A stretch of DNA of 64,000 nt, taken from contig NC_092038.1 in assembly GCF_003086295.3 (NCBI RefSeq), positions 104,935,837 to 104,999,836 on the forward strand, given 5' to 3'. A program made the translations under genes and the position numbers. This stretch comes from Arachis hypogaea (lineage: Eukaryota; Streptophyta; Magnoliopsida; Fabales; Fabaceae). Shown piece by piece: positions 1 through 10,635 of this stretch. A model generated the notes under the pieces. It did not search any database and was not told where the DNA came from. It was given only the letters and a program-made list of their open reading frames with translations. Every line of letters begins with the position of its first letter. Position 1 is the first letter of the stretch.

Positions 1-114
1 TCACGTAAGGTATTACTTGGACGACCCAGTGCACTTGCTGGTTAGTTGAACGAAATTGATTTTGGATCAGGCTCTATTATCATATTCCATAAAGAGATAC
101 AATTTCGTCCACCA
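1..114 (+). repeat. 3' end of a TGATGAGC-type LTR (E1, fragment 1)
   Basis: Reads as the last part of the TGATGAGC LTR family in the + sense: the ACGACCCAGTGCACTTGCTGG-like block followed by the terminal AATTTCGTCCACCA. Relative to fragment 2 it carries about 50 extra bases between GTTAGTTG and AATTTCG. The rest of this LTR lies before the window. It abuts a second, truncated LTR of the same family with no internal region between them. Confidence 0.7.
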
Positions 115-1539
115 CTGAGCAAAAATCTGATTCAGAGGCTGAAAAGGACTGCAGATGCTGTTGGATTCTGACCTCCTTGCACTCGAAGTGGATTTTCTGG
201 AGCTACAGAAGCCCAATTGGCGCGCTCTCAACGGCGTTGGAAAGTAGACATCCTGGGATTTCCAGCAATATATGATAGTCCATACTTTGCCCAAGATTTG
301 ATGGGCCAAACCGGCGTTCAAAGTCACCTTCAGAATTCCCAGCGTTAAACGCCGGAACTGGCACAAGGATGGGAGTTAAACGCCCAAATTGGCACCAAAG
401 CTGGCGTTTAACTCCAAGAGAAGTCTCTACACGAAAATGCTTCAATGCTCAGCCCAAGCACACACCAAGTGGGCCCGGAAGTGGATTTTTATGTCATTTA
501 CTCATCTATGTAAACCCTAGGCTACTAGTTCTCTATAAGTAGGACCTTTTACTATTGTATTTTCATCTTTGGACATCTAGTTCTTAGATCATATCTTGGT
601 AGCTATCTTTGTTCTTATGCTATCTTAGATCATTGGGAGGCTGGCCATTCGGCCATGCCTAGACCTTGTTCTTATGTATTTTCAACGGTGGAGTTTCTAC
701 ACACCATAGATTAAGGTGTGGAGCTCTGTTGTACCTCGAGTATTAATGCAATTACTATTGTTCTTCTATTCAATTCCGCTTGTTCTTGTTCTAAGATATC
801 ACTTGTTCTTCAACTTGATGAATGTGATGATCCGTGACACTCATCATCATTCTCACCTATGAACGTGTGCCTGACAACCACCTCCGTTCTACCTTAGATT
901 GGGTGGATATCTCTTGGATTCTTTAACCGGAATCTTCGTGGTATAAGCTAGAATTGATGGCGGAATTCAAGAGAATCCAGAAGGTCTAAACCTTATCTGT
1001 GGTATTCTGAGTAGGATTCATTGATTGAATGACTGTGACGAGCTTCAAACTCCTGAAGGCTGGGCGTTAGTGACAGACGCAAAAGAATCACTGGATTCTA
1101 TTCCGACCTGATTGAGAACCGACAGATGGATTGCCGTGCCGTGACAGGGTGCGTTGAACATTTCCACTGAGAGGATGGGAGGTAGCCACTGACAACGGTG
1201 AAACCCTTGCATACAGCTTGCCATGGAAAGGAGTAAGAAGGATTGGATGAAGACAGTAGGAAAGCAGAGAGACGGAAGGGACAAAGCATCTTCATACGCT
1301 TATCTGAAATTCCTACCAATGAATTACATAAGTATCTCTATCTTTATCTTTATGTTTTATTCATCATCCATAACCATTTGAGTTTTCCTGACTAAGATTT
1401 ACAAGGTGACCATAGCTTGCTTCATACCAACAATCTTTGTGGGATCGACCCTTACTCGCGTAAGGTTTATTACTTGGATGACCCAGTACACTTGCTGGTT
1501 AGTTGTGCGAAGTTGTAGTGATCACAATTTCGTCCACCA
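115..1539 (+). repeat. 5'-truncated TGATGAGC-type LTR (E1, fragment 2)
   Basis: Same LTR family as E3, E4 and E7 but on the + strand. The first ~270 bases expected from full copies are missing; it begins inside the CTGAGCAAAAATCTGATTC segment. It has the GGCGTTTAAC words (about 312-410), a TATA-like CTATAAGTAGG near 532, the CGACCCTTACTCGCGTAAGG hairpin near 1445-1465 and the terminal TTTCGTCCACCA. It is fused directly to a truncated LTR of another family (E2) at 1539/1540. Reading frames here are LTR shadows. Confidence 0.8.
1450..1465 (+). other. LTR-end hairpin, TGATGAGC family
   Basis: CCTTAC and GTAAGG pair around a short loop, directly after CGACC and before TTTATTACTTGG. The same site in other families has a different stem that still pairs. 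Confidence 0.6.
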
Positions 1540-1923
1540 CTTTCCAACACAACTGGAACCGTGTCGTTTGAACCTTTGTAGCTAAAGTTATAGCCGTTTG
1601 AGTGCGAAGAGGTCAGGCTGGACAGCTTAGCAGTTTCTCCAACTTCTTGTATTCCTTCCACTTTTGCATGCTTCCTTTCCATCCTCTGAGCCATTCCTGC
1701 CTTATAATATCTTAAAAGACTTAACACACATATCAAGGCATCTAATGGTAATAAGAGAGGATTAATAATAAGTAAATATAAGATCAAAGAAGCATGTTTT
1801 CAATCATTGCACAAAATCAGGAAGGAAAATGTAAAACATGCAAATAGTATGAATAAGCGGGTAAAGAGTTGATAAAAACCACTCAATTGAGCACAAGATA
1901 AACCATGAAATATGGGTTTATCA
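1540..1923 (-). repeat. Truncated left (3') LTR of E2
   Basis: Matches about 7534-7912 of the right LTR and ends at GGGTTTATCA (TGATAAACCC on the - strand). About 1.09 kb, the LTR 3' part, is missing and replaced by E1. The breakpoint is at CTTTCCAAC. Confidence 0.85.
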
Positions 1924-1938
1924 ACCTCCCCACACTTA
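1924..1938 (-). other. E2 polypurine tract
   Basis: On the - strand TAAGTGTGGGGAGGT directly precedes the LTR start TGATAAACC, the expected place of the plus-strand primer. The same tract precedes the E8 3' LTR. Confidence 0.8.
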
Positions 1939-3348
1939 AACCTTAGCATGTCCTCATGCTAAGCTCAAGAGAAACTATAAAGATGAAGAGGAATGATAAA
2001 AATGTATGAAATGCAATCCTATTTATATGAATGCAACTACATGCACAATGTTTCTACCCACTTGGTTTAAAAGTAAATAAATTCTCCAAGAATAAATATG
2101 AACTGGATTTCACTAATTCAAATCATAAAAATGGAGTACAAATAGACTTGCAAGAAGAAAATAGCTCATGAAAGCAGGGAACAAGGAATTGAGCATCAAA
2201 CCCTCACTGGAAGTGTATACACTTTAATCACTCATGTGTTTAAGGTTTGATTCTCTCAATTCTCTACTAACCTTGCTTTCTAAGGCTTGCTCTTCATCTA
2301 ACAATCAACATAAATTTAATGCACAGATACACATATCAAGAGGTCTTTTAAGGGTTGTAATGGAGTTAGGGTCAAGGTAGGATTGTATTTGGCCAAGTGG
2401 ACTAAAATCTGAATCCTTAATTAACTTAAACTTTCCACCTAACTTTAGACAATCCATGTAATCAAAACACCACATCTAACTATGCATTAACCATGTTTTT
2501 CCATATATTCATGCATTCTATTTTTAAGTACAGTACATATGCATTGCTTTCAACTTTTGAATTCTCACTTTGGGGCATTTTGTCCCCTTTTTATTGTTTG
2601 CTCTTTTTTTATTATTTTTTAGTTTCAATGCATATGATTAATTTATTGAATGCATGAACATGTCCTAAATATTTTTTTCACATTTTCATAAAGGTATATA
2701 ACATACTCAATTCTCAAACCAAATGTTTTCAATCCCACTTTTCCCCACACTTAATTCATAAGCACTCTCACTAGTCTAAGCTAACCAAGGATTCAAATTA
2801 AGGACATTATCGTTTTACGTTTAGAGTTAATGATGTGCTAAAATAAAGAACAAGGGGGTAAAATAGGCTCAAAATTGGTTTGCAAGGGATAATGAAGGGT
2901 TAAGGCCATATGGGTATGTAAGCTAAGTGAAACAAAGGCCTCAATCATATAAGTGCATGCATACATCAAATTATGGAAATATAGAATTAAGCAAGACAAA
3001 GATCACAATTTTAGAGAGAAAAACACACATCAAAAATAAAATATTGGTTGAAAAAATGCAACCAATTCAAATAGGCTCAAAAATCTCACAGGTTTTGTGT
3101 GTTCAAGCTCTAAACTATGTTCCAAAATAATATTTCTTCAAACAAGTGTAACAAAAAATTTTATTCAAATTAGTGAAATTCTCTAAAAATTTTCTTGAAA
3201 AAGAAAATATTACTTCAACCAAGTGGTAAAATATGCAAAAAATCAAACAAATATGCAATCAATCATGCAAATGCAATAATGAACTACAAAGAAAATTTAA
3301 ACATTGGTGCTAAAATATGAAGTGACTAACCCATGGAAGTCGGTATCG
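1939..3348. other. E2 3' untranslated stretch, no gene seen
   Basis: A/T-rich sequence corresponding in position to 49165-50545 of E8; both carry AAGCTCACTTA-like and CATGAGGACATGCTAA-like blocks. Short open frames such as 2927-3130 have low-complexity composition and no counterpart in E8. Confidence 0.6.
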
Positions 3349-3363
3349 ACCTCCCCACACTTA
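3349..3363 (-). other. Internal second polypurine-tract copy in E2
   Basis: TAAGTGTGGGGAGGT on the - strand, identical to the tract at the LTR border about 1.4 kb away. It sits just after the 3'-gene remnant, as in E8 (about 49163-49177). Confidence 0.7.
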
Positions 3364-3504
3364 AAGATTGCACCGTCCTCGGTGCATGCTGAGATGTGCA
3401 GGTGGACGGGCTGTTCCAACTGATGCTTTTCTTTAAGGATTGTGCTGATGGACTTGTTTGTCTCTCCCATGTGATCGTCTTCCGGTTCTCTTCCTGGTGG
3501 CCAT
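3364..3504 (-). pseudogene. Internally deleted remnant of the 3' gene (ORF2) of E2
   Basis: On the - strand the start ATGGCCACC follows a pyrimidine run ending in CAG, the same start context as the E8 ORF2 at 47911. After MATRK the frame meets a stop within about two dozen codons. The tail keeps the ACCGAGGACGGTGCA block that ends the E8 gene (residues TEDGA). Almost the whole protein is therefore missing while both ends remain. I infer an internal deletion of an E8-like gene; the splice-acceptor-like start context has been kept. Confidence 0.65.
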
Positions 3505-4029
3505 CCTGAAAGAAAAAGGGAAGAAAAGTAACCCAAAAATAAAGATAGAAATTAAAAGATGGAGTATGGTTGGGTTAATGCCAGATGAAAAGGGTCTCAT
3601 TCACATGGTAGCTACAACATGTAAGAAAACAATAGAAGCCATGGCATACCAGTGGTGCAGAATATGCAACAATGGGGAAGAGAGTGGGGAAGGAAAGATA
3701 GTATAAATTAAAAATCAATATAAAAGTAATACAGGTATAAAAGATTGGCATTGATTTAAATAATATTACCTAACCAGAATAAAACAAGTCATAAGCACCA
3801 AGATAATACGAGAAAAGAAATAACAGTTGAATAAGAACATTTGAACACCAATGGTAAAAGAATAAATTTAGAAAAATAAAAATATGCAATGAATGAAAGT
3901 ATGCAAATAAAATAAAATAAAATGAGAGGGAAAAAGGATGAGAAGAAGAAAAAGAAAGTGAGAAAGGAGAGAGAAGGAAGAAATTAGGATTAGAAAAGAG
4001 AAGATAAGAAAATTGGCACTAATCTGGAT
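3505..4029. other. E2 purine/pyrimidine-biased stretch, no gene seen
   Basis: The + strand is rich in A and G (for example 3905-3990), so the element's RNA is pyrimidine-rich. E8 has the equivalent T/C-rich run at 47130-47360 between its palindrome array and ORF2. Confidence 0.5.
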
Positions 4030-4530
4030 AGGTTGTGCGACGCTGGCGACGCGGTCGCGTGGCTGTCGCGGTCGCGTGATGCGCAAATAACATTAGGTGA
4101 CGCGGACGCGTGGGGCATGCGATCGCGTGGCTTGATTTGTGCTAGTGGCGCGAGTGCAGCCTCACGGTCGCACAACTCTCTATTCAAAACTTAGTATTGC
4201 CAAAATCCTGGGTGACGCGGTCACGTGGGGCATGCAATCGCGTGAGTGGCCTTATTTCCAATATGACGTGGACGCGTGAGGCACGCGTTCGCGTGGTGAG
4301 GCTTGGGCTTCCAGCACGAGTCCTTCCCAACTCCAGCTCAACTTTCTGCCATACACCCTTTTTACGCCGATTTCAGGTCACGCGGCCGCGTGGGTGACGC
4401 GGTCGCGTGGGGTGATTTGTGCCATTGGCACGCCTCCAGCGCTGCTCCTGCGAAACTCTCTGTTCATATTAATATTATCTCCCATCTCCTTGCGATGCGG
4501 ACGCGTCGCTGATGCGGTCGCGTCGCGTGC
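4030..4530. repeat. GC-rich near-palindrome array of E2
   Basis: More than ten variants of GACGCGGTCGCGTGG / CACGCGACCGCGTC at irregular spacing, in otherwise A/T-rich DNA. Each word is nearly its own reverse complement (ACGCG..CGCGT). The equivalent array in E8 lies between pol and ORF2 (46562-47105), and both LTR types of this family carry shorter arrays. Confidence 0.85.
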
Positions 4531-4952
4531 TCGCTCTCTTTTTTTTTAAATCTGAAAAATGAAGAATGCAGTGTTAATATGAATGTGATGCAAAATTCCA
4601 GGTTCAATAAAATAAAATAAAATAAAATAAAACTAAAAAACAAATAAAACTAAATAAAAATGAAAAAGGAACAATCATACCATGGTGGGTTGTCTCCCAC
4701 CTAGCACTTTTAGTTAAAGTCCTTAAGTTGGACATTTGGTGAGCTTCCTGTTATGGTGGCTTGTGCTTGAACTCATCCAGGAATCTCCACCAATGTTTGT
4801 GTCTCCAGTAACCTCCGGGGTCCCAAACTAAGCATGTAAAGCCCTTAAGAAGCTTCAAACAGATTCTTAGGCTCCCGGGGTCAAATGCCAGAACAGATTC
4901 CAGGATCTCAAACTTTATTTTTACACCCGTTTTTGTCTCGATCTGCATTTTT
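4531..4952. other. E2 linker matching the post-pol block of E8
   Basis: Contains AAATAAAATAAAATAAAATA simple repeat (about 4608-4650) and a block near 4680-4730 that, on the - strand, reads like the GTGCTTGGTGGGAGACAACC segment at 46420 of E8. No gene seen. Confidence 0.6.
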
Positions 4953-6257
4953 CTAGCCGGGTGAAAGGTGATCTGAATTCTCACTGCAGCAACCAAACAG
5001 CTTCCTAGACCCATTCAGTTGAGCTTTATACCAACCTTTGCGTTTAAACTTAAAGCTTCCAACCATGATGAACCTTGCAGGACAATTCTTACCACTGACC
5101 ATCTTCCTCTTACTCTTGATGCCACAAAGAGCTCTAAGTTGACCATCCGTCTCCAGTAGCCCATATTCAAGTGGGATTAGAAAGCTAAGGGATATGAATT
5201 TTACCCACTTGAATGTTGTGAAGGATGATGGCAACTTAGGGGAGGTATTTTTAATGAAATTGCAAGCTCCACTCCCTTGTGCTCCTCTCTGATAATTACC
5301 ACCTCTTTGCAAGCTTCTTCAATTTCAACCTCTTCCTCTTGGTAGCTCTCTTTCAATTCAATCTCCTCTTCGTTGCTTTCCAAGGGCATGGTAGGTTGTG
5401 CTTCTTCTTCTTGAATCTCCATCTCTTGATCAACCTCTTCCAAGTCTTCAACTGTGATATGCCTTGGAGGTTGTACACCCTCCTCAGCATCAATTTCAAA
5501 CATCTTGGAAGGGGGTTCTATGACTGGACTTTCCCATGGAGGTTCTGCATCTCCTAGATCTTTAACCAACTCGTCTTCTTGAATAATGACAGCTTCTTCT
5601 ACTTGTTCTAGTACGAATTCATTCCCTATCTTGTCCACTGGAGTTTCTGGTATCTCCTTCATGCTACACTCTTCACTAGACTGTCCACATGGAGCTGTGG
5701 CTGAGCCTTGTATATTTAAGCGCCTAGAAGCCCATTGGATTAATGCTTGCTCTAGTTGTTGAACAGTTGTCTGAAATCGATCCACTGTGTCCTTGAAACG
5801 ATCCTTTGTCTCTTGATGCACTCGGCTTTCATAAATAGGATCATAGTGCTCTTGGATTGATGGATATGGAGATGGTGAATATTGAAGTGGTCGTTCTTGT
5901 GAATAATTGAGTTGGAATTGGGGTGGTTCTATATATGGTTCGTATGGCTCATAAGGTGGTTGGTATGGTGGATGAGGGTTAGGGTCCAAAGTTATGTTGA
6001 GGAGATGGTTCATAAGCATATGGCGGGACTTGTTGGTAACTACAAGGGGGTCCGCCATAGTCATCATTTTGGTATGCATCACAGAATGGTTGTTGGTTGT
6101 AGTGCATTGGAGGGGGTTGTTGCCAAGAGGGTTGATCAAATCCTTGTGGCTCCTCCCATCTTTGATTCTTCCAACCTTGATGCCTGTTGTCATTATAATC
6201 TCCTCTTCCTGCAACATAATTATAACTAGACTCATAGCCAAAGGGGTGAGAGTTCAT
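4953..6257 (-). pseudogene. Unrecognised E2 ORF (Pro/Tyr/Gln-rich N-terminus, acidic middle), two frameshifts
   Basis: I do not recognise this protein. From the ATG at 6257 the first ~90 residues are rich in Tyr, Gln, Pro, Gly and Asn (starts MNSHPFGYESSYNY). Near 5985 the frame shifts by one and continues with Pro/Tyr repeats (PPYEPYEPY), a helix-prone segment (KDRFKDTVDRFQTTVQQLEQ) and a long Glu-rich stretch. Near 5220 the frame shifts back and ends in a more ordinary segment with FKWVKFISLSF and IPLEYGLLETD. The two shifts compensate, so the ancestral ORF was about 430 residues. The order Asn/Gln-rich, helix, acidic resembles the linker between zinc knuckle and protease in E8 (codons ~350-600). 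It may be a retained gag linker, but a captured host sequence is not excluded. Confidence 0.6.
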
Positions 6258-6421
6258 AGTAGTAAGAGAAAATAAAAACAAAAATTAATAAAAAGAAAAT
6301 ATTTTGAAAAGGATATGATTTTTGAAAAAGATAAGATAAGATAAAAAATTTAAAAATAAAAATCTGAAATTTTTTTTGAAAAATATTTACAATAACCAAT
6401 AATAAGGCACACATTTGCAAT

Positions 6422-6439
6422 TCCCCGGCAATGGCGCCA
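6422..6439 (-). other. E2 primer binding site (tRNA-Asp)
   Basis: On the - strand TGGCGCCATTGCCGGGGA, one mismatch to the complement of the plant tRNA-Asp 3' end, a few bases inside the LTR edge. Confidence 0.85.
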
Positions 6440-6576
6440 TTTTGACGTTGGGATTTTTGCCAGTAAAGAATTTCATAAAAACAGTCGCGTTGTAGATATA
6501 GTCTCTAAACCGACAGAAATCCTTTCGTACAAACGTTTTGGTTGTCACAAGTAACAAACCCCTTTGAAATTGATAA

Positions 6577-6595
6577 CCGAGTATTCAAACCTCGG
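6577..6595 (-). other. LTR-end hairpin, E2 version
   Basis: On the - strand CCGAG and CTCGG pair around GTTTGAATA, immediately after TCGAC and before GTTATCAATTTC. It lies about 135 bases from the LTR 3' end. Confidence 0.6.
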
Positions 6596-7289
6596 GTCGA
6601 CTTCTCAAGGAATTGCAGGGAGGTATGTTCTTATTATTGGTTATGGAGATTGTAAATTTGGGGTTTTGAGAAATTTGGAGTTTGGGCAATGTGCACAAGT
6701 ATATTTTCAAGCAATAAAAATTAATAAATAACTGTAAAATAAACTCATGGCAAGGTATGAAGACTGGAGGTCCTATCCCAGTTATCCTTATCAATTGTAA
6801 TGAGAATTGGATTTTTCTCCCACTTTATTAACCTCTAACAATGAAGGTAAGTTAAGTGGATGAATTAATTCTTGAAGAATTTCAATTCTCAATCAACAAT
6901 GAGTTTGATAACTCAAGAGTCACCAATTATTTAACCAAAGCCAAAAGGGAGAAAAATATCTAAATTAAATTGAAAGCAATCTTAAACAGAGCAAAGCAAT
7001 CTTAAATCTGAATTACCTCAAATAATATTAATTAAGAAAATTATAACATGAATGTAGCATAAGCCAAATAGGCAACATATCTAATACAAGCATTGAATCA
7101 TCTGAAAGTAAAAAGAGGAATATAAAGTAAAAGAACGTTGAACCTGGGATTGAGAGTCACTCCTAAAACTAAGAGAAATCCTAAATCCTAATCCTAAGAG
7201 AGAGGAGAGAGCCTCTCTCTCTAAAAACTACATCTAAATCATGAAATGTGAATTATGAGAGCCTCCATATGAATGGATGTATTCCCCCA

Positions 7290-7297
7290 CTTTATAG
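7290..7297 (-). promoter_or_regulatory. Putative TATA box of the E2 LTR
   Basis: CTATAAAG on the - strand in the middle of the LTR, followed by GTGGGGG. Consistent with the U3/R border of an LTR promoter; the start site itself cannot be seen. Confidence 0.45.
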
Positions 7298-7912
7298 ACT
7301 ATAATATGTGTTCTCTGGGCCAAAAACTGAGTCAGAAACAGCCCAGAAGTCACTTCCAGCGCTTTCTGGTCCGTACAGGTCGCGGGAAAGTGACGCGGTC
7401 GCGTCGTCCACGAGGCCGCGTGGGTTGCGCTCCTGCCAGGTCACGCGTCCGCGTGAACCACGCGTTCGTGTCGCCTGGCGTCGGGGAAGCTATGGCAAAT
7501 TATATATCAAATCGAAGCCCCGAACGTTAGCTTTCCAACGCAACTAGAACCGCGTCGTTTGGACCTCTATAGCTAAAGTTATAGCCGTTTGAGTGAGAAG
7601 AGGTCAGGTTGGACAGCTTAGCAGTTTCTCCAACTTCTTGTATTCCTTCCACTTTTGCATGCTTCATCCATCCTCTGAGCCATTCCTACCTTATAATATC
7701 TGAAAACGCTTAACACACATATCAAGGTATCTAATGGTAATAAGAGAGGATTAATAATAAGTAAATATAAGATCAAAGAAGCATGTTTTCAATCATTGCA
7801 CAAAATCAGGAAGGAAAATGTAAAACATGCAAGTAGTATGAATAAGTGGGTAAAGAGTTGATAAAAACCACTCAATTGAGCACAAGATAAACCATGAAAT
7901 ATGGGTTTATCA

Positions 7913-9546
7913 GTAGCTCTCACACGTGAATTACACTTAGTCACAACTCCGCACAACTAACCAGCAAGTGCACTGGGTCGTCCAAGTAATACCTTACGTG
8001 AGTAAGGGTCGATCCCACAGAGATTGTTGGTATGAAGCAATCTATGGTCATCTTGTAAATCTCAGTCAGGCTGAATCAAATATGATTGGATTAGATATTC
8101 AAAAGATAAATAAAACAAACAGGAAATAAAGATAAAGTTACTCATGTAATCTAATGGTGGGAATTTCAGATAGGTGCATGGAGGTTCTGTGTTCCTTCCG
8201 AATCTCTACTTTCTTATTACATTCATCCAATCCTTCTTACTCCTTTCCATGGCAAGCAGTATGTAGGACATCACCGTTGTCAATGGCTACATCCCATCCT
8301 CTCAGTGAAAAAGGTCCAAATGCTCTGTCACAGCATGGCTAATCATCTGTCGGTTCCCAATCAGGTTGGAGTAGAATCCAGTGATTCTTTTGCGTCTGTC
8401 ACTAACGCCCAGCCTTCAGGAGGTTGAAGCTCATCACAATCATTCAATCCCGGAATCCTACTCGGAATACCATAGACAAGGTTAGACTTTCCGGATTCCC
8501 ATGAATGCCGCCATCAATTCTAGCTTATACCACGAAGATTCTGATTAAGGAATCCAAGAGATATGCGCCCGGTCTAAGGTAGAACGAAAGTGGTTGTCAG
8601 TCACGCGCGTTCATAGGTGAGAATGATGATGAGTGTCATGGATCATCACATTCATCAAGTTGAAGTGCAACGAATATCTTAGAACAGGAATAAATCGAAT
8701 TGGATAGAAAATAATAGTAATTGCATTGAAACTTGAGGTACAGCAGAGCTCCACACCCTTAATCTATGGTGTGTAGAAACTCCACCGTTGAAAATATGTA
8801 AGTGAAAGGTCTAGGCATGGCCGAATGGCCAGCCCCTAAAACGCGATCAATAGTCTCCTAAGATGAATAATAAAATAAAACTGAGACCAAAGATGTAACG
8901 TGGTCAAAAGGACGACTAATACACTAGTAAAAAGTCTTATTTATACTAAACTAGCTACTAGGGTTTACAAGAGTAAGTAGTTGATGCATAAATCCACTTC
9001 TGGGGCCCACTTGGTGTGTGCTTGGGCTAAGCTTGATCTATCCACGAGCTGATGCTTCTCTTGGAGTTGAACGCCAAGTTGTAACGTGTTTTAGGCGTTC
9101 AACTCTGGTTCGTGACGTGTTTCTGGCGTTTGACTCCAGAATGCAGCATGGAATTGGCATTGAGCACCAGTTTATGTCATCAAATTCCGAATAAAATATG
9201 GACTATTATTATAAATTGCTGGAAAGCTCTGGATGTCTACTTTCTAACGCCGTTGAGAGCGCGCCATTTGGAGTTCTGTAGCTCCAGAAAATTCATTTCG
9301 AGTGCAGGGAGGTCAGATTACAACAGCATCAGCAGTCCTTTGTCAGTTTCCTATCAGAGTTTTGCTCAGGTCCCTCAATTTCAGCCAGAAAATATCTGAA
9401 ATCACAGAAAAACACACAAACTCATAGTAAAGTCCAGAATTGTAAATTTAGCATAAAAACTAATGAAAACATCCCTAAAAGTAACTAGATCATACTAAAA
9501 ACACCTAAAAACAATGCCAAAAAGCGTATAAATTATCCGCTCATCA
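7913..9546 (-). repeat. Left (3') LTR of E3, 44 bp short
   Basis: Corresponds to 27587-29219 of the right LTR, almost the same length over the shared part. Ends at TCATCA, i.e. TGATGAGCGG on the - strand. The missing 44 bases are the LTR 3' terminus, cut off by E2. Contains the hairpin CCTTAC/GTAAGG at 7992-8007 and GGCGTTYAACTC words near 9070-9160. Confidence 0.88.
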
Positions 9547-10635
9547 CAACACCAAACTTAAATTGTTGCTTGTCCCCAAGCAATTGAAAATCAATTAGGA
9601 TAAAAAGAAGAGAATATACTATAAATTCCAAAATATCAATGAATATTAATTCTAATTAGATGAGCGGGACTTGTAGCTTTTTGCTTCTGAACAGTTTTGG
9701 CATCTTACTTTCTCCCTTGAAGTTTAGTATGATTGGCTTCTCTAGGAACTTAGAATTTCTGATAGTGTTATTGATTTTCCTAGTTAAGTATGTTGATTCT
9801 TGAACACAACTACTTTTATGAGTCTTGGCCGTGGCCCTAAGCATTTTGTTTTCCAGTATTACCACCGGATACATAAATGCCACAGACACATAACTGGGTG
9901 AACCTTTTCAAATTGTGACTCAGCTTTGCTAGTGTCCCCAATTAGAGGTGTCCAGAGCTCTTAAGCACACTCTTTTTGCTTTGGATCACGACTTTAACCA
10001 CTCAGTCTCAAGCTTTTCACTTGGACCTGCATGCCACAAGCACATGGTTAGGGACAGCTTGATTTAGCCGCTTAGGCCTGGATTTTATTTCCTTGGGCCC
10101 TCCTATCCATTGATGCTCAAAGCCTTGGATCCTTTTTACCCTTGCCTTTTGGTTTTAAGGGCTATTGGCTTTTTCTGCTTGCTTTTTCTTTTTCTTTCTA
10201 AATTTTTTTCGCAAGCTTTTGCTTTTTCACTGCTTTTTCTTGCTTCAAGAATCAAGTTCATGATTTTTCAGATCATCAATAACATTTCTCTTTGTTCATC
10301 ATTCTTTCAAGAGCCAACAATTTTAACATTCATAAACAACAAGATAAAAAATATGCACTATTTAAGCATTCATTCAGAAAACAAAAAGTATTGTCACCAC
10401 ATCAATATAATTAAATTAAATTCAAGGACAATTTTCGAAATTTATGTACTTCTTATTCTTTTGAATTAAAAACAATTTTTTTATTTAAGAGAGGTGAAGG
10501 ATTTATGGAATTTATTCATAGCTTTAAGACATAGTTACTACATATTAATGATCATGGAGTAGAGACACAAAACATAAATAGACATGAAGCATAAAAAATT
10601 AAAAAACAGAGAAATAAGAACAAGGAATGAGTCCA
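9547..10635. other. E3 3' untranslated stretch with polypurine tract
   Basis: Begins (on the - strand, adjoining the LTR) with CAATTTAAGTTTGGTGTTG, the plus-strand primer region of this family. The rest matches 16275-17127 of E4 and 36098-37191 of E7 without a conserved frame. Confidence 0.7.

Larger units (their letters stand above)
1540..7912 (-). mobile_element. E2, non-autonomous TGATAAACC-type LTR retrotransposon
   Basis: Read on the - strand it runs right LTR (6443-7912), tRNA-Asp PBS, an unrecognised ORF, a GC-rich palindrome array, a remnant of the 3' gene, polypurine tract and truncated left LTR. No gag, protease, reverse transcriptase or integrase motif is present. Noncoding stretches match E8: the block just after the pol stop of E8, the start and end of its 3' gene and the polypurine tract. 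I infer that E2 is an internally rearranged derivative of an E8-like autonomous element. It was inserted into the left LTR of E3; the first five E3 bases after it are GTAGC. The matching left duplication cannot be found because the left LTR is broken. Confidence 0.85.
6443..7912 (-). repeat. Right (5') LTR of E2
   Basis: 1470 bp; on the - strand starts TGATAAACCC and ends CCCAACGTCA just before the PBS. Includes a short GC-rich palindrome array (about 7378-7475), a TATA box near 7290 and a hairpin at 6577-6595. Confidence 0.9.

Noticed and set aside
4197..4512. Arg/Val-rich frames across the GC-rich array, similar at 39679-39927, 46704-47163 and 50923-51171
   Set aside because: They are translations of the repeated ACGCG words; no conserved start or length.
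5990..6241. N-terminal 85 residues of the long - strand frame starting at 6241
   Set aside because: Met/Thr/Asn-rich out-of-frame translation of the true Tyr/Gln-rich N-terminus starting at 6257.
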